A stretch of 64,000 nucleotides of DNA, from the NCBI GenBank assembly GCA_937898685.1, contig CALEJT010000048.1, forward strand, positions 1-64,000. Direction: 5' to 3'. Position numbers and translations under genes: made by a program. The stretch comes from an uncultured Gammaproteobacteria bacterium. Its GTDB lineage: Bacteria > Pseudomonadota > Gammaproteobacteria > Pseudomonadales > Pseudohongiellaceae. The notes below the pieces were generated by a model. That model was given only the letters and a program-made list of their open reading frames with translations. It did not search any database and was not told where the DNA came from. Shown in pieces: positions 63,396-64,000 of the stretch; positions within the stretch are counted from its first letter, which is position 1; every line of letters begins with the position of its first letter.

Positions 63396-64000
63396 TCACA
63401 TGTAGTCTTCGAGCGGCGGGCAGGTGCATACGAGGTGGCGATCGCCATAGGCGTTGTCCACTCGGTTCACCGGCGGCCAGTACTTGTTGTCACGCAGCCA
63501 GGCCACAGGGAAGGCGGCCTGCGTACGCGAATAGGCATGGTTCCATTCATCGGCAGCGACGTCGGCCAGCGTGTGCGGCGCGTTGACCAAGGGGTTGTCC
63601 TTGGCATCGAGCTCGCCGGCTTCGATCGCGGCGATTTCCTTGCGGATCACGATCATGGCTTCGATGAAGCGATCGAGTTCCGCCTTCGATTCACTCTCGG
63701 TCGGTTCGATCATCAGCGTGCCCGCTACCGGGAACGACATGGTGGGTGCGTGGAAGCCGAAGTCCATCAGACGTTTCGCAACATCCGATTCGCTGATGCC
63801 GGAGCTGGCCTTGAGCGGACGCAGATCGATGATGCACTCGTGTGCCACCAGACCATTCTTGCCGGTGTAGAGAATCGGGTAGTGTGGGGCGAGTTTGCGG
63901 GCCACGTAGTTGGCATTGAGCATCGCCAGCTGCGTCGCGCGCTTGAGACCTTCCGCGCCCATCATGCGCATGTACATCCATGAGATCGGCAGAATGCTGG
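63396..64000 (-). CDS. gcvP: Glycine dehydrogenase (decarboxylating), C-terminal part
   Basis: The gene runs off the end of the window; about 200 C-terminal residues are seen. PHYPILYTGKNGLVAHECII, LRPLKASSGISESDVAKRLM, DFGFHAPTMSFPVAGTLMIE and PTESESKAELDRFIEAM are the GcvP C-terminal signature. It is the P-protein of the glycine cleavage system, releasing CO2 from glycine with PLP. The PLP lysine is upstream, beyond the edge. The last residues PPLEDYM are intact. Confidence 0.95.
   Translation of the reverse strand, partial: SILPISWMYMRMMGAEGLKRATQLAMLNANYVARKLAPHYPILYTGKNGLVAHECIIDLRPLKASSGISESDVAKRLMDFGFHAPTMSFPVAGTLMIEPTESESKAELDRFIEAMIVIRKEIAAIEAGELDAKDNPLVNAPHTLADVAADEWNHAYSRTQAAFPVAWLRDNKYWPPVNRVDNAYGDRHLVCTCPPLEDYM

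Overview
The window is chromosomal DNA of a GC-rich, free-living gammaproteobacterium. Three things point there: the S10-spc-alpha ribosomal order with gammaproteobacterial versions (101-aa S14, zinc-type L36, 330-aa RpoA), the many TonB-dependent receptors and outer-membrane proteins, and a tRNA-Thr gene with encoded CCA. I cannot name a genus. No prophage, insertion sequence or CRISPR array was seen.

Layout. 1-96: end of tuf and its terminator. 244-14694: S10, spc and alpha operons, rpsJ to rplQ, behind a consensus sigma-70 promoter, with a BoxA-like element in the rpsJ (nusE) leader and a terminator after rplQ. 14811-20348: a class V aminotransferase, a large DUF5916-type outer-membrane protein, and a parvulin-like PPIase overlapping a HupE/UreJ-type membrane protein. 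20360-22489 (minus): ECF sigma factor, membrane anti-sigma candidate and DUF4097-like periplasmic protein. 22544-28759: TetR regulator divergent from a POT transporter, small proteins, LemA and an M48 protease. 28760-37265: secreted esterase, glycine-zipper and PepSY-like envelope proteins, a PhoP/PhoQ-type two-component system, a PQQ dehydrogenase lipoprotein and a YkgJ fusion. 37356-42843 (minus): SBF-type symporter with an HD-domain protein; DUF2946-like protein with a ZnuD-like zinc receptor; FkbM methyltransferase with DUF167. 43240-49845: two tandem paralogous TonB receptors with matching promoters and terminators. 49903-56446: GH84 O-GlcNAcase-like enzyme with an aminotransferase, DUF481 protein, PutP, Pgi and tRNA-Thr. 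56447-63229: an RTX-like protein, hemerythrin, and a group of stress-type genes. 63396-64000: 3' end of gcvP.

The most interesting signal is in 58.6-63 kb. Three genes or units are each preceded by a textbook sigma-54 promoter (TGGCAY-N5-TTGCW): a membrane protein with a 23-aa peptide, a Tat-exported amidohydrolase, and a KGG-repeat stress protein. Two of these promoters have an identical-pattern palindrome GTAA-N3-TTAC 75-91 bp upstream, and the third has a half-site at the same distance. This looks like a small sigma-54 stress regulon with its own enhancer-binding protein, which is not encoded in the window.

Other points: four convergent gene pairs abut or overlap at their stop codons (three through the palindrome TGATCA), and there is a fused HExxH/YkgJ protein and an HD protein with a PhnZ/MIOX-like ligand pattern.
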